Shown in pieces: positions 31,904 to 33,943 of a DNA stretch of 33,943 bases. The stretch comes from Acidobacteriota bacterium (lineage in GTDB: Bacteria > Acidobacteriota > Blastocatellia > Pyrinomonadales > Pyrinomonadaceae): the NCBI GenBank assembly GCA_021323895.1, contig JAJPKD010000121.1:1-33943 (forward strand), in the 5' to 3' direction. The translations under genes and the position numbers were made by a program. The notes beneath the pieces are model-generated. The model made no database searches, had not been told where the DNA came from, and saw only the letters and a list, made by a program, of their open reading frames with translations. Each line of letters begins with the position of its first letter. The first letter of the stretch is position 1.

Positions 31904-33115
31904 ATGGGCGCTGAGAGAGTACGAATCTTCGACACGACATTGCGCGATGGCGAGCAATCGCCTGGTTGCTCGATGAATCTTGACGAAAAGGTGCGCCTCG
32001 CGTGCCAGCTTGAGACGCTCGGCGTCGATATTATTGAAGCCGGATTTCCGATCGCGTCGGATGGAGACTTTGCGGCAGTCAAGGCGGTCGCCGCCGAGTG
32101 TCGCGACGTCACCGTCGCGGCGCTTTGTCGAACTTCAGAGCAAGACGTGCGGCGCGCAGCCGAGGCTTTGCGCGGCGCGGCCCGTCCGCGGATTCACACC
32201 TTCGTGGCCACATCGGATATTCATCTGGAGTTCAAACTGAAGAAAACACGCGACGAAGTTATCGACATGACGCGCAAAGCAATCCGCCTCGCGCGCGAAT
32301 TCGTCGATGAGATCGAATTCTCTGCCGAAGATGCGACGCGCAGCGATCCGAATTATCTGTGCGAGGTCTTTACGGCGGCAGTTCATGAAGGAGCGACGAT
32401 TCTGAACGTGCCCGACACGGTTGGATATACTCTCCCCAACGAATTCTCGGACCTGATTCGGACCGTCCGCGAACGCGTCGTCGGCGATCGCACCGACATT
32501 ACCATCAGCGTGCACTGCCACAATGATCTCGGTTTGGCGGTTGCCAACAGTTTGGCGGCGGTCGCCGCCGGAGCGCGACAGATCGAATGCACCATCAATG
32601 GTATCGGCGAACGCGCGGGGAATGCGTCGCTGGAAGAAGTTATCATGGCGATGAACGTGCGCGCGGATCGACTGCCGTTTACGACCGGAATTGACACACG
32701 CGAGATTTATGCGACCAGCCAGTTGCTCTCGTGCACCATCGGTTTCGGCGTGCAACCGAACAAGGCGATTGTTGGTCGCAACGCATTCGCGCACGAGGCC
32801 GGCATTCATCAGCACGGTGTCATCAGCAATCCGTTGTGCTACGAAATCATGACGCCGGAATCCGTGGGAGTGCCGACGAACGCATTGGTACTTGGTAAGC
32901 ATTCAGGCAGGCACGCTCTGGCGCTGCGCTATGCAGAGTTGGGATACACTCTGAATCACGATGAACTCGAAAGGGCGTATCGCCGGTTCACCGAATTGGC
33001 TGATCGGAAGAAGCGAATCTACGATCAGGATTTGCTCTCTTTGATTTCGATAACGAGCGCGCCAGCGACGATGCTCAACGACAGCGAGGAGTGGGCGCGG
33101 GCTGCGGTTGCGTAA
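31904..33115 (+). CDS. leuA: 2-isopropylmalate synthase, short form without the C-terminal regulatory domain
   Basis: A 403-residue enzyme that condenses acetyl-CoA and 2-oxoisovalerate, first step of leucine synthesis. The HMGL-type barrel is complete: metal and substrate motif [13 protein letters not shown] (9-21), [21 protein letters not shown], the metal-binding [31 protein letters not shown] and the subdomain [12 protein letters not shown] with [10 protein letters not shown]. The sequence stops soon after [19 protein letters not shown], where standard LeuA proteins (about 510-560 residues) continue with a roughly 120-residue leucine-binding domain. Homocitrate or citramalate synthase are alternatives, but the adjacent leuB favours isopropylmalate. 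GGGAGG lies 7 bases before ATG 31904. leuB follows 23 bases later. Confidence 0.88.
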   Translation: MGAERVRIFDTTLRDGEQSPGCSMNLDEKVRLACQLETLGVDIIEAGFPIASDGDFAAVKAVAAECRDVTVAALCRTSEQDVRRAAEALRGAARPRIHTFVATSDIHLEFKLKKTRDEVIDMTRKAIRLAREFVDEIEFSAEDATRSDPNYLCEVFTAAVHEGATILNVPDTVGYTLPNEFSDLIRTVRERVVGDRTDITISVHCHNDLGLAVANSLAAVAAGARQIECTINGIGERAGNASLEEVIMAMNVRADRLPFTTGIDTREIYATSQLLSCTIGFGVQPNKAIVGRNAFAHEAGIHQHGVISNPLCYEIMTPESVGVPTNALVLGKHSGRHALALRYAELGYTLNHDELERAYRRFTELADRKKRIYDQDLLSLISITSAPATMLNDSEEWARAAVA

Positions 33116-33138
33116 CGCGCTCAGCAGGAACAAGGTTT

Positions 33139-33943
33139 ATGCGATTGCATGTGGTGGTCCTGCCCGGCGACGGCGTGGGACCGGAAGTAACCGAACAGGC
33201 CGTGCGTGTTTTGCGTGAAGTGGCAGACACCCACGGCCACAATTTTCATTTTGAAGAGCACGTCGTGGGCGGTGAAGCGATTCGGCAGACTGGATCGCCT
33301 CTGCCGACCGCGACGCTGGATGCCTGTCTCGCGGCCGATGCGGTCATGCTGGGCGCGATTGGTTCTCCGGATTTCGATCATCTTCCGGCGGATCGGCGTC
33401 CCGAAGCCGGACTGTTGATGCTGCGAAAGAAACTCGGCGGTTTCGCGAATCTGCGCCCGATCGTTTCTTACGAGGCGCTGGCGAGCGCGTCGCCTTTGCG
33501 CAGCGAAGTTATCAGCGGCGCGAACATTCTGTTCGTGCGCGAGTTGTTGGGCGGACTCTATTTCGGCGAACCGCGCGGGATGGCTTCGAGCAACGGCAGT
33601 TCGTCAGCCTTCAACACGATGCGTTACTCGGTCAGCGAGATCGAGCGCGGCGCCCGCGTGGCGTTCGAAGCTTCGATGACTCGGCGCCGCAAGGTGACAT
33701 CAGTTGATAAAGCGAACGTGCTAGAGACTTCGCAGCTTTGGCGACAGACAGTGACGCGGATCGCGGCCGATTATCCTGAAGTTCAACTGGATCATCTCTA
33801 CGTTGATGCGGCGGCGATGCACATCATCACGAATCCGCGGCGGTTCGACGTGATTCTCACTGAGAATTTATTTGGCGATATTTTGTCTGATGAAGCCGCG
33901 GTGATCGCGGGATCGCTCGGGATGCTGGCCTCGGCAACCATCG
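33139..33943 (+). CDS. leuB: 3-isopropylmalate dehydrogenase, partial (runs off the window)
   Basis: The open frame starts at ATG 33139 and continues to the window edge, giving 268 of about 360 residues. It oxidises 3-isopropylmalate with NAD+ in leucine synthesis. Landmarks: VVVLPGDGVGPEVTEQA at the N-terminus, LMLRKKLGGFANLRPI (the loop carrying the substrate arginines), FVRELLGGLYFGEPRG with the conserved Arg and Tyr, the KVTSVDKANVLETSQLW lysine region, and ITENLFGDILSDEAAVIAGS-type Asp motif for Mg2+ (here LTENLFGDILSDEAA). It follows leuA after 23 bases and belongs to the same operon. Confidence 0.95.
   Translation, partial: MRLHVVVLPGDGVGPEVTEQAVRVLREVADTHGHNFHFEEHVVGGEAIRQTGSPLPTATLDACLAADAVMLGAIGSPDFDHLPADRRPEAGLLMLRKKLGGFANLRPIVSYEALASASPLRSEVISGANILFVRELLGGLYFGEPRGMASSNGSSSAFNTMRYSVSEIERGARVAFEASMTRRRKVTSVDKANVLETSQLWRQTVTRIAADYPEVQLDHLYVDAAAMHIITNPRRFDVILTENLFGDILSDEAAVIAGSLGMLASATI

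Noticed and set aside
31904-33115. Homocitrate synthase (NifV-like) as the identity of the short LeuA
   Set aside because: Length would fit, but the direct neighbour is leuB and the motifs read as isopropylmalate synthase; kept as an alternative only.

Overview
The window reads as chromosomal DNA of a free-living, diderm, GC-rich heterotroph. Acidobacteriota (Blastocatellia-like) is my best guess, from a VWFA-domain exported protein, PD40/S9 proteins, a DUF1800 protein, LolA-like sorting proteins and abundant small intergenic palindromes. This placement is inference from gene style; there is no rRNA here to confirm it. I see no prophage, CRISPR array, insertion sequence with transposase, or conjugation gene.

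Layout. 1-2999 (+): tail of a thioredoxin-like protein, a TMEM175/DUF1211 membrane protein, an ICMT-type methyltransferase and pyruvate kinase; the last three are separated by only 2 bases each. 3012-10261 (-): a VWFA protein, a radical SAM protein, then a run that looks like a lipoprotein-export set (LolB-like lipoprotein, FtsX-type permease, LolD-like ATPase, small membrane protein, LolA-like periplasmic carrier), preceded by a Gly/Thr-rich exported protein. 10567-17257: a small membrane protein (+), then (-) a PD40 lipoprotein, an M48-like metallopeptidase, a crotonase, an S9 peptidase and a second LolA-like protein. 17272-24603: histidine catabolism (hutU, hutH, both -) split by a + strand pair, DUF1800 protein plus a large clan-A glycoside-hydrolase-like protein. 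24665-30860: DUF2270 membrane protein (-), then tadA, two tRNA-Ser genes (CGA and GGA), two small proteins, the SRP RNA gene, an exported protein and dnaX, an order that recalls the tadA-scr-dnaX block of Bacillus. 30864-33943: a LysR regulator divergent from leuA (short, without the usual C-terminal regulatory domain) and leuB (cut by the window end).

The most unusual content is not a gene but several families of short inverted repeats. Family A (92, 73 and 73 bp; about 29-bp arms beginning GTGTCAGA) occurs three times; family B (AGAGGTTAGAG type) twice around tRNA-Ser(CGA); family C (CGCAA...TTGCG, with arm substitutions that keep pairing) three times; a further element (D) lies between the peptidase and crotonase genes. 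Several of them run into coding sequence and supply protein ends: the first 28 residues of the glycoside-hydrolase-like protein, the first residues of the M48-like peptidase and the last residues of TadA. These look like small non-autonomous hairpin elements that settle at gene borders; what mobilises them is not in the window.
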